A DNA stretch of 64,000 nucleotides. Source: Mesorhizobium sp. AR07 (GTDB lineage: Bacteria; Pseudomonadota; Alphaproteobacteria; Rhizobiales; Rhizobiaceae). The DNA is taken from the NCBI RefSeq assembly GCF_024746815.1, contig NZ_CP080526.1, positions 295,504-359,503 of the forward strand. Direction: 5' to 3'. Shown piece after piece: positions 8,629 to 18,100 of the stretch (position 1 is its first letter; every line of letters starts with the position of its first letter). Made by a program: the position numbers and the translations under genes. The notes beneath the pieces were generated by a model. The model had not been told where the DNA came from, searched no databases, and saw nothing but the letters and a program-made list of their open reading frames with translations.

Positions 8629-9750
8629 CCGAGACGCGATGCGTGCTCTATGCACGGGTATCCAGCGAGGCCCAGACGCGCGACAACACGATTGCCAGTC
8701 AGGTCATTGCGTTGCAGGAACGCATTGCCGCCGATGGCTTCATGCTTGAGCCAGGTCACAGCTATCTGGATGACGGCTACAGTGGTTCGATCCTGCTTCG
8801 CCCCGCGCTGGAGCGGCTGAGGGATGCGGTTGCCAGTGGCCACGTCGAGCGTCTCTACGTCCATGCTCCCGATCGGCTCGCCCGCCGCTACGCCCATCAG
8901 GCGCTGCTGATCGACGAGTTCCGTCGTGCCGGTGTGGAGATCGTCTTCCTGAACCGCCCCATTGGTGGCACGGCCGAGGATGATCTGCTGCTCCAGGTTC
9001 AGGGCGTGATCGCCGAATATGAGCGCGCCAAGATCCTCGAGCGGAGCCGTCGCGGTCGTCGTCATGCGGCCCGTTCCGGCTCCATCAGCGCTCTGACTGG
9101 TGCGCCCTTCGGCTACCGCTATGTGAGCCGGGGCCAAGGTGGCGGCGTGGCTCGCTTCGAGGTGGTGGAGGCGGAGGCGCACATTGTTCGTCTGATCTTC
9201 GCATGGGTCGGCCTCGATCGCATGAGCCTGCGGGAGGTGTGCCGGCGGCTCAAGCAGATCGGCTGCCAGACGCGGGCAGGAGCCATGCATTGGCACGCCT
9301 CCACGATCCGCGGCATGCTTGCCAATCCCGCCTATGTCGGACGCGCCGCTTTCGGGCGCGCCCGCTATTTGCCACCACAACCAAGCCCGCGACGAAATCC
9401 GCGAGCCGGATGAGATCGTCCGCCTCGAACGACAGATGACCACCTTGCGTCGCGGCATCGGCCGGCTGATCGACAGCTATGCGGAGGGCGTCATCGACAA
9501 GGCGGAATTCGAACCGCGTATCGCTGGCCTGAAACTACGCCTCTCCCAAGCTTCAGGAGCGGCACCGGGCGGCGGTCGAAGTGGCCGAGAACGAACGCGA
9601 CCTCTCACTCCTCATCAGCCGTCTGGAAGACTTCGCCGCCAAGGTGGACAGCAGGGCTCGCCGCCCTTGATCGAACCGGCATGCGCCAGATCATCCGCTC
9701 CGTGGTTCGCCGGGTCGAAATCGACGACGCGCACAATGTTGCGTGGAACT
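8625..9750 (+). pseudogene. Large serine recombinase, internally deleted and frameshifted
   Basis: The N-terminal resolvase domain is intact (CVLYARVSSEAQTRDNTIAS with the catalytic Ser, then YVHAPDRLARR). The recombinase domain follows (APFGYRYV ... STIRGMLANPAYVG). At about 9360 the frame jumps to HHNQARDEIREPDEIVRLER, so the zinc-ribbon region between is deleted. The coiled-coil part IGRLIDSYAEGVIDKAEFEP frameshifts again at about 9550 (KLQERHRAAVEVAENERDLS). The tail MRQIIRSVVRRVEIDDAHNV is in a further frame. Non-functional remnant of an integrative element. Confidence 0.8.
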
Positions 9751-9751
9751 G

Positions 9752-10264
9752 GTCATTTTGCTTGGTGATTTTGGGCGGGCTGGGCCATCGAGCGGGGGAA
9801 CCCGGAAGATGATCTCGATGATGTCGATGTTGCGCCTGATCGTTGCTGTGATGGATCGACCTTTCCGATCAGCAGGAGCAGCGATGTCGAAGACCTTGCG
9901 CGGATTTATAACGAACGCCAGCCCGGGCCCCAAGTCTGCTTTTACGAAGAACATGTCCTGGATGACTCACATTCACGAACAGTTCACAGCCATGAAAGCA
10001 CATCGTCCAGGTATGGTGCGCAGTATCCTTGGACACGTGCACAGGCCAAGGTCCGTGATCTTCATCGATTAGAAACTGCATCGCTTCTATGAAGACCTGC
10101 GTGAACTGATCCGTGGTTGTAAGAGTGATTACCGGCTCGAAAAGCACAAGTAGTGGACGGTGGTGGTTGAGGTCGATGGAGTGAATAGTGGTGTGGGCGT
10201 TGTCACGTTGTTTGAAATGTGGCCGCGTGAGGCCGACACCGCGCTTTTCAGGCAGGCCGTGCAC
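9752..10264. other. Stretch without a recognisable gene
   Basis: About 500 bases between the recombinase remnant and the IS6 remnants. Short open frames exist on both strands (for instance KLHRFYEDLRELIRGCKSDY on plus after a stop at 10072), but none has a family signature, a ribosome site and a sensible length together. Probably fragmented mobile DNA. Confidence 0.4.
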
Positions 10265-10620
10265 TCACGGCTTCCCACGCGGCCATGGCTTGGCGTCGAT
10301 GGGTTCGAATTTGTGCTGCGGAGCGGTTGGTCTGGGATGGGACGAAGAGATTTCGGACGGCGGAGAAGATCGACACGAAATGCTGCAATGAGCCGACCGA
10401 CCGGAAACCCGTCGCGTTCGTTCCCGTTTTCGGAACGGCAGGTGTGAATTCTCCGCCCGGTTGTTCAAGCCTTTATGCGAGCGGTGTTCCACCTTCGGCA
10501 TGTCGCAACACCAAGGCCGCCAGGCGCCTGCTGACGCGACTTCTGAAGAAGCAGGGTCTGCCGCCAAAGCGTATGATCCCGACAAACTGCGCTCCTACGG
10601 GGCGGCCCAACGCCAGCTCA
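10265..10620. mobile_element. Two head-to-head IS6-family transposase fragments
   Basis: On minus, about 10490-10300, KVEHRSHKGLNNRAENSHLP carries the catalytic Glu of an IS6-family transposase, followed in other frames by its C-terminal end. On plus, about 10505-10610, NTKAARRLLTRLLKKQGLPP and then DKLRSYGAAQRQL (frameshifted) carry the middle Asp. The two pieces face opposite ways and are both damaged, marking an inversion or recombination between IS6 copies. Confidence 0.65.
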
Positions 10621-10769
10621 GGCGTGCAACTGCTAGGATTCGATCACCGACAAACGGCTCTGGAAAGCCGCGCGTCCGACATCATGCACGTCTCAAGCCA
10701 GACCCGGCATGCGGCATTCTGCAGCGTGGCGATTGGCGAAATCGGCGGCAGCTTCACCAACTTCCCCTT

Positions 10770-10852
10770 ATGTTGCACTGCGATAGATTTGTTGCATTGC
10801 GATATCGGCGCACAGGACCGAGTCTGCGCATGGGTGGGCTTTCAACGACTAC
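10770..10852 (+). promoter_or_regulatory. Leader repeat, copy 1, with GTTGCAYTGCGATA direct repeats
   Basis: This 83-base segment upstream of the first acyltransferase recurs almost unchanged at 12954-13037 upstream of the second. It contains GTTGCACTGCGATA (10772-10785) and GTTGCATTGCGATA (10791-10804), 19 bases apart, so roughly two helical turns. That suggests a regulator site or promoter; no known box is recognised. Confidence 0.4.
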
Positions 10853-10933
10853 GGCGCCGCGCGTTGCTTCGGCATGCGCACCGCAGCAGTTTGATCGGCG
10901 CGATCTACGGTCTGCGCCGGGACAAGGTTCACA

Positions 10934-12913
10934 GTGGCAACATCGTTCCGTCCGGATATCGAAGGCTTGCGTGCGGTGGCGGTGGTGGGCGTCATCGCCT
11001 TCCATTTTGGCCTGACCTCGCTGCCCGGCGGCTTCACCGGCGTCGACATCTTCTTCGTCATCTCCGGTTACCTCATCACAAAGCACCTGCTGGGCGAGAT
11101 CGGCGAGACCGGGCGACTGAACCTGTGGCGCTTCTATGCCCGGCGTGCGCGGCGGCTGTTGCCGGCGTCGCTGTTCGTCATCCTCGCCACGCTGGTGGCG
11201 GGCTACTTCATCCTGTCGCCGGCCGAACAGTCGCTCTACTCGAAAGGCGCCATGTTCGCGTCGGCCTATATGATCAATCTGTGGCTGATCCGCTGGTCGT
11301 TCGACTATTTCGCCGCGGATGCGACCAACAACCCGTTCATCCATTTCTGGTCGTTGTCGGTCGAGGAACAGTTTTATCTGGCCTGGCCGGCGCTGCTGCT
11401 TCTCGCGGCGTGGCTGCGCCCGGGCAGGCGCACCGCGATCCTGGTGATCGGCGTCGCCGGCCTGGTCTCCTTCGCCGCCTGCGTCTGGCTCACCGCCGTG
11501 GCGCAGCCCTGGGCCTTCTATTTCTCGCCGCTGCGCGCCTGGGAATTCGCCGCCGGTGGCCTCGCAACCATGGCGCCGGCAAAGTTCTGGCGCGACCGGC
11601 CGCTGCTTGCCACCGGGCAGGCGTTGGTCGGCCTGGCGCTGATCGCCTTCGCCTATCTGATGGTGAGCGAGGAGTCCCCTTTCCCCGGGGCGATCGCGCT
11701 GGTGCCGGTGGTCGGCACGGTGCTGGTGCTGCTCAGCGGCAGCGGTGCGGGCCAAAGCGCGTCGCAGAGCCTGCCGAACGCCTTCCTGTCGCTGCCGCCG
11801 ATGCAATGGCTGGGCAAGCTTTCCTACTCGCTCTACCTCTGGCACTGGCCGGTCATCGTCTATGCGGCGATGCTGGTGCCCGACCTCTCCGGCCTCCAGC
11901 GCCTTGCCTGCGCAGCGCTGACGCTGGCGCTGTCGGCCTTCACCTACCGTTTCATCGAGAACCCGATCCGCCGCAATGGCTGGCTGATGGCGGGAGCGGC
12001 CAGGGCCCTGGTGCCGGCCGCGGTGCTGACCGGCGCCGGGGTGATTGCCGCCTATGGCAATGCGCGCTTTGCCGATCACAATTTCAGCCCCGAGCAACGC
12101 AGCATCGCCCAAAGTGCGGCGCAGAATTCCACCGTGCGCGCCAGCAATATCGACTGCGTGCTCGATTTCGCCACCGTCCAGCCGAAACCTTGCGTGTTCG
12201 GCCCCAGGAACACGGAGAGCTCGGTGGTGCTGTTCGGCGACTCGCATGCCGACCACTGGTCGACGCCACTGATCGCGGCGGCCGCGAACAACAATTTCCA
12301 GGTGGTGACCTACCTCAAATCCTCCTGCCGGGCCTCGCGGGTGACGACCTGGAACTGGCGCATGAAGCGCGACTACACCGAATGCGATCAATGGCGCGAG
12401 CAATCGATCAAGGACATCATCGCGCTCCATCCGCAACTGGTGGTGATCTCGGAATTCTCGATGGGCAATGTGATGCGGGAATCGCCCGACGAATTGAAGC
12501 ACGCCAACTGGGACGAGGAGTGGCGGGACGGCCTGCGCTGGACGCTGGAGGCGTTCAGCCAGGCCGGCATCAAGGTCGCGGTCATCAGGGACGTGCCCTA
12601 CAATGGCAGCTATGTCGACAAATGCGTGGCGCGCGCGCTGTGGCGCGGGCAGCAGCCGGCGGCGTGCGACACACCGAGGGCGACCGCCGCAAATGACGAG
12701 ATCGCCGCGGTGGAGCGCGACATCGTGCGCGGCACGCCGAACGCCACCTACATCGATATGACCGACAAGTTCTGCGACCAGACCACCTGCCACGTGTTCA
12801 TCGACGGCATGCTGGCCTTCCGCGACCGTCACCATCTGGCGACGCCCTTCGCGCAGTCGCTGGAGCCGGCGGTGGAACGGGCGCTGTTCTCAAGCGCGGT
12901 GGCGCAGCGGTGA
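10934..12913 (+). CDS. OafA/YrhL-type acyltransferase with C-terminal SGNH domain
   Basis: 659 residues from a GTG start. The N-terminal half is an acyltransferase-3 membrane domain (FRPDIEGLRAVAVVGVIAFH, then GVDIFFVISGYLI, RRARRLLPASLFV, FWSLSVEEQFYLAWP; about ten membrane segments). The C-terminal half is a periplasmic SGNH domain: VVLFGDSHADHWSTP carries the Ser and DRHHLATPF the His. Such proteins O-acetylate surface polysaccharides, moving the acyl group across the inner membrane. The next gene is a truncated duplicate, including its leader and GTG start. Intact. Confidence 0.88.
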   Translation: MATSFRPDIEGLRAVAVVGVIAFHFGLTSLPGGFTGVDIFFVISGYLITKHLLGEIGETGRLNLWRFYARRARRLLPASLFVILATLVAGYFILSPAEQSLYSKGAMFASAYMINLWLIRWSFDYFAADATNNPFIHFWSLSVEEQFYLAWPALLLLAAWLRPGRRTAILVIGVAGLVSFAACVWLTAVAQPWAFYFSPLRAWEFAAGGLATMAPAKFWRDRPLLATGQALVGLALIAFAYLMVSEESPFPGAIALVPVVGTVLVLLSGSGAGQSASQSLPNAFLSLPPMQWLGKLSYSLYLWHWPVIVYAAMLVPDLSGLQRLACAALTLALSAFTYRFIENPIRRNGWLMAGAARALVPAAVLTGAGVIAAYGNARFADHNFSPEQRSIAQSAAQNSTVRASNIDCVLDFATVQPKPCVFGPRNTESSVVLFGDSHADHWSTPLIAAAANNNFQVVTYLKSSCRASRVTTWNWRMKRDYTECDQWREQSIKDIIALHPQLVVISEFSMGNVMRESPDELKHANWDEEWRDGLRWTLEAFSQAGIKVAVIRDVPYNGSYVDKCVARALWRGQQPAACDTPRATAANDEIAAVERDIVRGTPNATYIDMTDKFCDQTTCHVFIDGMLAFRDRHHLATPFAQSLEPAVERALFSSAVAQR

Positions 12914-12953
12914 CCTAGGCGGCGGGGCAGCTTCCCGCCCCCAATTTCCACTA

Positions 12954-13037
12954 ATGTTGCACTGCGATAGATTTGTTGCATTGCGATATCGGCGCTCAGG
13001 GGCGAGTCTGCGCATGGGTAGGCTTTCAACGAACTAC
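12954..13037 (+). promoter_or_regulatory. Leader repeat, copy 2
   Basis: Near-identical to 10770-10852, including both GTTGCAYTGCGATA copies and the same spacing to a GTG start. It shows that the duplicated unit was promoter plus gene, not the coding sequence alone. Confidence 0.45.
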
Positions 13038-13051
13038 ACGAGGTTTTCATC

Positions 13052-13750
13052 GTGTCAGCATCGTTCCGTCCTGACATCGAAGGGTTGCGTGCGCTGGCGG
13101 TGTCGGGCGTCGTCGCCTTTCATTTCGGCCTGACCGGCCTGCCCGGCGGCTTTGTCGGCGTCGACATCTTCTTCGTCATCTCCGGCTATCTCATCACAAA
13201 GCACTTGGTGAGCGAGATCGCAGAGACCGGACGGCTGGATCTGTGGCGCTTCTACGCCAGTCGCGCCCGGCGGCTGTTGCCGGCGTCGCTGTTCGTCATC
13301 CTCGCCACGCTGGTGGCCGGCGCCTTCATCCTGTCGCCGGAGGAACAGTCGCTCTATTCCAAGGGCGCCATGTTCGCCTCGGCCTATGCGATCAACCTTT
13401 GGCTGATCCGCTGGTCGTTCGACTACTTTGCCGCGGATGCGACCAGCAACCCGTTCATCCATTTCTGGTCGCTGTCGGTGGAGGAGCAGTTCTACCTCGC
13501 CTGGCCGGCGCTGCTTTTGCTGGCGGCATGGCTGCGTCCGGGCAAGCGCATGGCGATGCTGGTGATCGGCGTTGCCGGCCTGGTCTCCTTCGCCGTCTGT
13601 GCCTGGCTCACCACCGTGGCGCAGCCCTGGGCGTTCTATTTCTCGCCGCTGCGCGCCTGGGGAATTCGCCGCCGGTGGCCTCGCAACCATGGTGCCGCAA
13701 AGATTCTGGCAACAACGCCCGCGGCTCGGCGCGGTTTTGGCAGCCGTTCC
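13052..13750 (+). pseudogene. Second OafA/YrhL-type acyltransferase, truncated and frameshifted
   Basis: Starts with GTG (VSASFRPDIEGLRALAVSGV) and follows the 10934 gene closely through SLSVEEQFYLAWPALLLLAA. An extra G at about 13662 changes EFAAGGLATM into a foreign frame. The homology itself stops at about 13750, so all later membrane segments and the SGNH domain are absent. A dead tandem duplicate. Confidence 0.8.
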
Positions 13751-13824
13751 GTAACAGCCAACCGCAATTCGTCATCTCTCAGCGGGTTGACAATCGCCCC
13801 TCAAACGCCATGCTGCAGTGCAAC

Positions 13825-15015
13825 ATGACTATCGAGGAACGCGGCATAACAGATATCAGGTCATCGCGCATCGAATGCCTGGACGGGCTTCGAGCGCTCG
13901 CCGCGAACTGGGTGCTTGTCGGGCACTGCCTGCTGCTGACCGGCTGGCACGTTCCCATCCTCGGCGAGCCGGATCTCGGCGTCGACCTGTTCATCATGCT
14001 GTCCGGCTTCCTGATGGTGTTTCACTATCAGCTGCGCCAGGACAAGGAGCCTTGGCAAAGACCGGAAACCTGGCTGAAATTCTGGACGCGTCGCTATTTC
14101 AGGATCGCGCCGCTGTTCTACGTCATGCTTTTCCTGGCGCTGGCGCTTGGCCCCTATCTCTACGAGTCGAGAATCGTCATCGACGATTTCCTGTCGAGAT
14201 CGCACCAGGCGCCTGAACGCTACCTCGACAGCGGCCTGAAGAACATCGTCGCCCATCTCACGTTCCTGTTCGGCCTGGTGCCGAACCTCGCCTACCGTAC
14301 GCCGCTGCCCGACTGGAGCCTGGGGCTGGAGATGCAGTTCTACGCCGTGTTCCCGGCCGTCATGCTGCTGGTGCGCAGGCTCGACTGGGTCAGGAGCGCC
14401 GTGCTGGTGGCGGCGCTTGGCTGCCTCATCGTGTTTGTCATGGGTCAATTGTCGTTCCGTTTTCCGATGCCGTCGTTCCTGCCGCTGAAAATGCAGATCT
14501 TCCTGTGCGGAATGCTGTTGGCGGGCGTCGTGCATCAAAGCCGGCCGCGGCCGCTCCTCTATCTCGCATTGGCCGTGCTGCTGGTGGCACTGCCTTTTGG
14601 CGGCGACTACGGATTGGGCAAGCTCCTGGTGCGTGAAGCGCTGGTGGCGGGCTTCTTTGCCCTGGTGCTCTATCGCATGCTGCCGGGAATGGTGGGAACG
14701 GTGGCGAGGGCGATCGCCGTGACGCTCAGCAACCGGTTCTTTCATCTCATGGGAGAGCTTTCCTTCAGCATGTACCTGATCCATCTGCTGGTGTTGCAGC
14801 CGGTCGCGGCGTTCGTCATCAGCCAATACGGCCACGAACTGGCGGCGCCGCTGCGCTTCGCCATCGTCATGGCTGCCGTCCTGCCGACGGTGACCCTGCT
14901 GTCCTGGATCACTTACACTCTAATCGAGGTCCCTGGCCAGAAGGCGGGCCGCTTCGTCGTCCAGCGCTTTGGGCGGAAAAACGAGCCGGCGCTGGAGACG
15001 ACGCCGGCGGAGTAG
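13825..15015 (+). CDS. Acyltransferase-3 family membrane protein
   Basis: 396 residues from ATG 13825 (MTIEERGITDIRSSRIECLD); an in-frame ATG at 13810 is also possible, and neither has a clear ribosome site. The acyltransferase-3 signature is present: IECLDGLRALAANWVLVGHC (catalytic His region), GVDLFIMLSGFLMVF, WTRRYFRIAPLFY, DWSLGLEMQFYAVFPAVMLL, then MGELSFSMYLIHL. There is no SGNH domain, so it is a different subtype from the two upstream genes and resembles enzymes acylating exopolysaccharide or Nod factor-like sugars. Substrate unknown. The frame is open far upstream through the truncated gene, which is not coding there. Confidence 0.82.
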   Translation: MTIEERGITDIRSSRIECLDGLRALAANWVLVGHCLLLTGWHVPILGEPDLGVDLFIMLSGFLMVFHYQLRQDKEPWQRPETWLKFWTRRYFRIAPLFYVMLFLALALGPYLYESRIVIDDFLSRSHQAPERYLDSGLKNIVAHLTFLFGLVPNLAYRTPLPDWSLGLEMQFYAVFPAVMLLVRRLDWVRSAVLVAALGCLIVFVMGQLSFRFPMPSFLPLKMQIFLCGMLLAGVVHQSRPRPLLYLALAVLLVALPFGGDYGLGKLLVREALVAGFFALVLYRMLPGMVGTVARAIAVTLSNRFFHLMGELSFSMYLIHLLVLQPVAAFVISQYGHELAAPLRFAIVMAAVLPTVTLLSWITYTLIEVPGQKAGRFVVQRFGRKNEPALETTPAE

Positions 15016-15119
15016 CCGCGAAGGACAAGGGGAAGATTGGCAGCTTGGAAGGCGCCCCCGTCGTCCAGACGGCACCGTAACGTTAACCGGGCATCGATCA
15101 AAATGTGGGATCTGGCGGC

Positions 15120-18100
15120 ATGACCAGATTTTCCCGTGATCCTCTTTATCGTCGCCACCGATTTCCGGCGCAGGTGATTGCCCATGCCGTTTGGCTCTAT
15201 TTCCGGTTTCCGCTCAGCCTGCGGATGGTCGAGGATATGCTGGCAGCTCGTGGCGTCATCGTCTCTCACCAGACCGTGCGACTTTGGGCTGAGAAATTTG
15301 GCAGACACTTTGCCAATGATATCCGGAAGCGATCGGCCGGCAAGCTCGGCGACAAATGGCATCTCGATGAGGGTGCGCCACGAAGGCGCGAAGGAGGAGC
15401 TATGATTTAGGCACTTCCCAAGCAGCCATGCTGCACAGGAGATGAGGGCTGGCCCCTCGAAGCCGGCTTGCAGGAGCGGGTTTCAAACCACCTCAAGCTG
15501 CTGTCGTAAAGAGCGATGGTGGTGAGCGTTGAGGAAAAGGCCGGACTTGATCCGGTCAGGTAAGATGCAAGGAGACGAGCGGGAGCGAACCGCTGACGAC
15601 GTGTCGAAAAGTGCATAGATGGCGTCAAAACCGGGTGGGCTTCGTTAACCCGGGAGAAGTCTGGGAGATACCTGTCTACTGCCCAGATGGCGTCCGGCAT
15701 GAAGGCGGCGTGACCTTGCTTCAGGCTCTTGTGTAGAACGTGGGAACCTGTCGCCCCGATGCGAAGGGAGACATCCAAGTGGAAGCACCATGAGGATCCG
15801 AGTACCGATGCGGGGCACAGGGACGGAGTTGCGTGTAGTAGTGAAGAAGGTGCTGTAATGGCGTTGGAGCGAAGGCGCAACACTGTCCAGCTTTATCGAA
15901 AGGTCAACCGTCATGCGGGAGGAGCCTTTGGGTAAAGCAAAGCCGTTCGATATTCCTAAACGGGCTGTTTGGGAGGCTTATCAACGGGTAAAGGCGAACC
16001 GGGGTGCAGCCGGGGTCGATGATCAGTCGATCGAGGATTTTGAGCGGGATGTGAAGAACAACCTGTTCAAGCTCTGGAACCGATTGTCATCTGGCAGCTA
16101 CTTTCCGCCGCCAGTCAAACGGGTCGCGATCAAAAAGCGGCAAGGTGGTACAAGGCCGTTGGGCATTCCCACGGTCTCAGACCGGATTGCGCAAGGGGTG
16201 GTGAAGGCATACCTGGAACCGGAACTGGAAAGACATTTCCATCCCGATTCCTATGGGTATAGGCCCGGCAAGTCGGCACTCGAGGCCGTGGGTATGGCAA
16301 GGCAGAGATGCTGGCGCCATGACTGGGTTCTCGATCTCGACATTCAGGCCTTCTTGGATCCATTGTCATAATACCCCCTGGTTCACGGTATCTGTTCGAA
16401 GAGGCTGGGATTTTTGTCTATCGTCTTGATCCATAGGCCTTTTCTCTGTCCACGCACGACATGGACGGATTCGAGTTCGCCGCGTTTTACTCGCTGCAAC
16501 ACGACCTGGCGCGACAGGCCGAGGTTCTCCATGGCGTCGCGGATGGGCTCAAAGCCTTCGCCAGGCGTGGCCAGGAATCGGGCCTTGAGTTCGGCGGTCA
16601 GGCGAATGCGCCATGGCGCACCGGGTGTCACCTGTTCGCCCGGGATGAGGCCGTCGTTGACATGGCGGTGGAGCGTCGATGGCGCCACGCCGAGCGCGGC
16701 AGCGGCCTGACGGACGGTGACGATGTCGCCGTCGGCGGCTGGTGGCTTGGCCTTGCAGGCGGGAATCTTCCAGTGCTTACGCAGATAGCCGACGCGGTTG
16801 GCGTCAAACCGGTGGCCGTACGCCGTTCGGCGGCCCTGGCGGTTGAGGACGCCGGCAATGACCGCGTCGGGATAATGCGGTGCCAGCCGCCGCAGCAGCG
16901 CCAGCGTGTCCTCGTCGGTACGAACCGTCGCCGGCCGCGAGCGCGGCAAGGCGACGGTGAGGCGACTCGTAGCGTTGCCCTTCCAGCGCAGGACGAGAAG
17001 CGCCGCTGCCTCGTCGCGATCGACATGGAGGGTGACCTCATCGAGGAGCGTGCGCAGCAATTCCTTGCGGTCACGCGGCGTGGTGGGCGCGTACCAAACG
17101 CTCGCCAGATCGGCCCCGAGGGCAAGCAGCGTTTCCCGCTCCGTGGCCGACAGGACGCGCGGACGCTGCTCCTCGCGCCGCGCCAGTTCCGCCTTTGCCG
17201 CCTCCAGTGCGCGCAACGCCTCCTCCCACTCCTGCTCGAGCCTGCGGGCGACCAGGCGATTGTCGGGATCGACGGCGCAATAGCGGCGCTCGGCGCGGTT
17301 GACGGCGAAGGCGGCGCGCTCCACGTCGAGCCGCCAATGCTTGAGTGCTGCCTCGCGATCGTTCTCCAGCCGCTCGGCCGCTTCGAGCGTGGCGGTCAGG
17401 CGCACCGGCTCCAGCGCCTCCAGGAAGGCCGCCACCACGGCTTCATCGATCTGCCCGCCGCCAACATTGAGGCAATGGACGCCTCTGCCCTCGACGACCA
17501 CCTTGCCGGGACAATGGTAGCCCGGCGTCACGGTGCGGCCGCGATAATGGGTGTGCAGCCGTCGCCCGCAGTGGCCGCAGCGGGCAATGCCCTGCAGCAG
17601 GGCGCCACCCTCTCTGGCGGCGCCACCGGCCTGTTCCTGCGCCTTGGCGTGCGTCCGGGGTTGGGTGTTGGCCGCCATGCGCTCTCGATTGGCCTCGAAG
17701 GTGGGCCAATCGATATAGCCCTGGTGGTGGTCCTTGATCAGCACTTGCCAGTCTTCCATCGGCAGCTTGCGTATCCGCTTGCACCGCGCGCCGGTTTCGT
17801 CGAGCACCGTCTCTCGGCGATACTTGCCATAGACATAGGCGCCGGCATAGACTGGATTGGCAAGCACGCTGTGAATCGCGTGGTAGCTGGCCTCGCCCCA
17901 GCGCAGCTCGGTGCGTGCATTAAGCCACAGCGGGAACTTCATCGCTTGCTCGCGGAACCACAGCCACACGCGGCGCGCCGAGCCGAGCTCGGCAAAGCGG
18001 GCAAAGACGGTGCGGATGGCATGGGCGACGGCCTCGTCGGGATGGATCAGGATCTCGCCGTCCGCCTCGCCCCAGACGAAGCCGATCGGTAGGCCGCGGC

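Noticed and set aside
10754..12835. A 693-residue open frame on minus and an overlapping 803-residue frame on plus
   Set aside because: Both shadow the OafA/YrhL acyltransferase at 10934-12913, which has clear membrane and SGNH motifs.
16461..18092. A 543-residue plus-strand frame
   Set aside because: Antisense to the serine recombinase, without family features.
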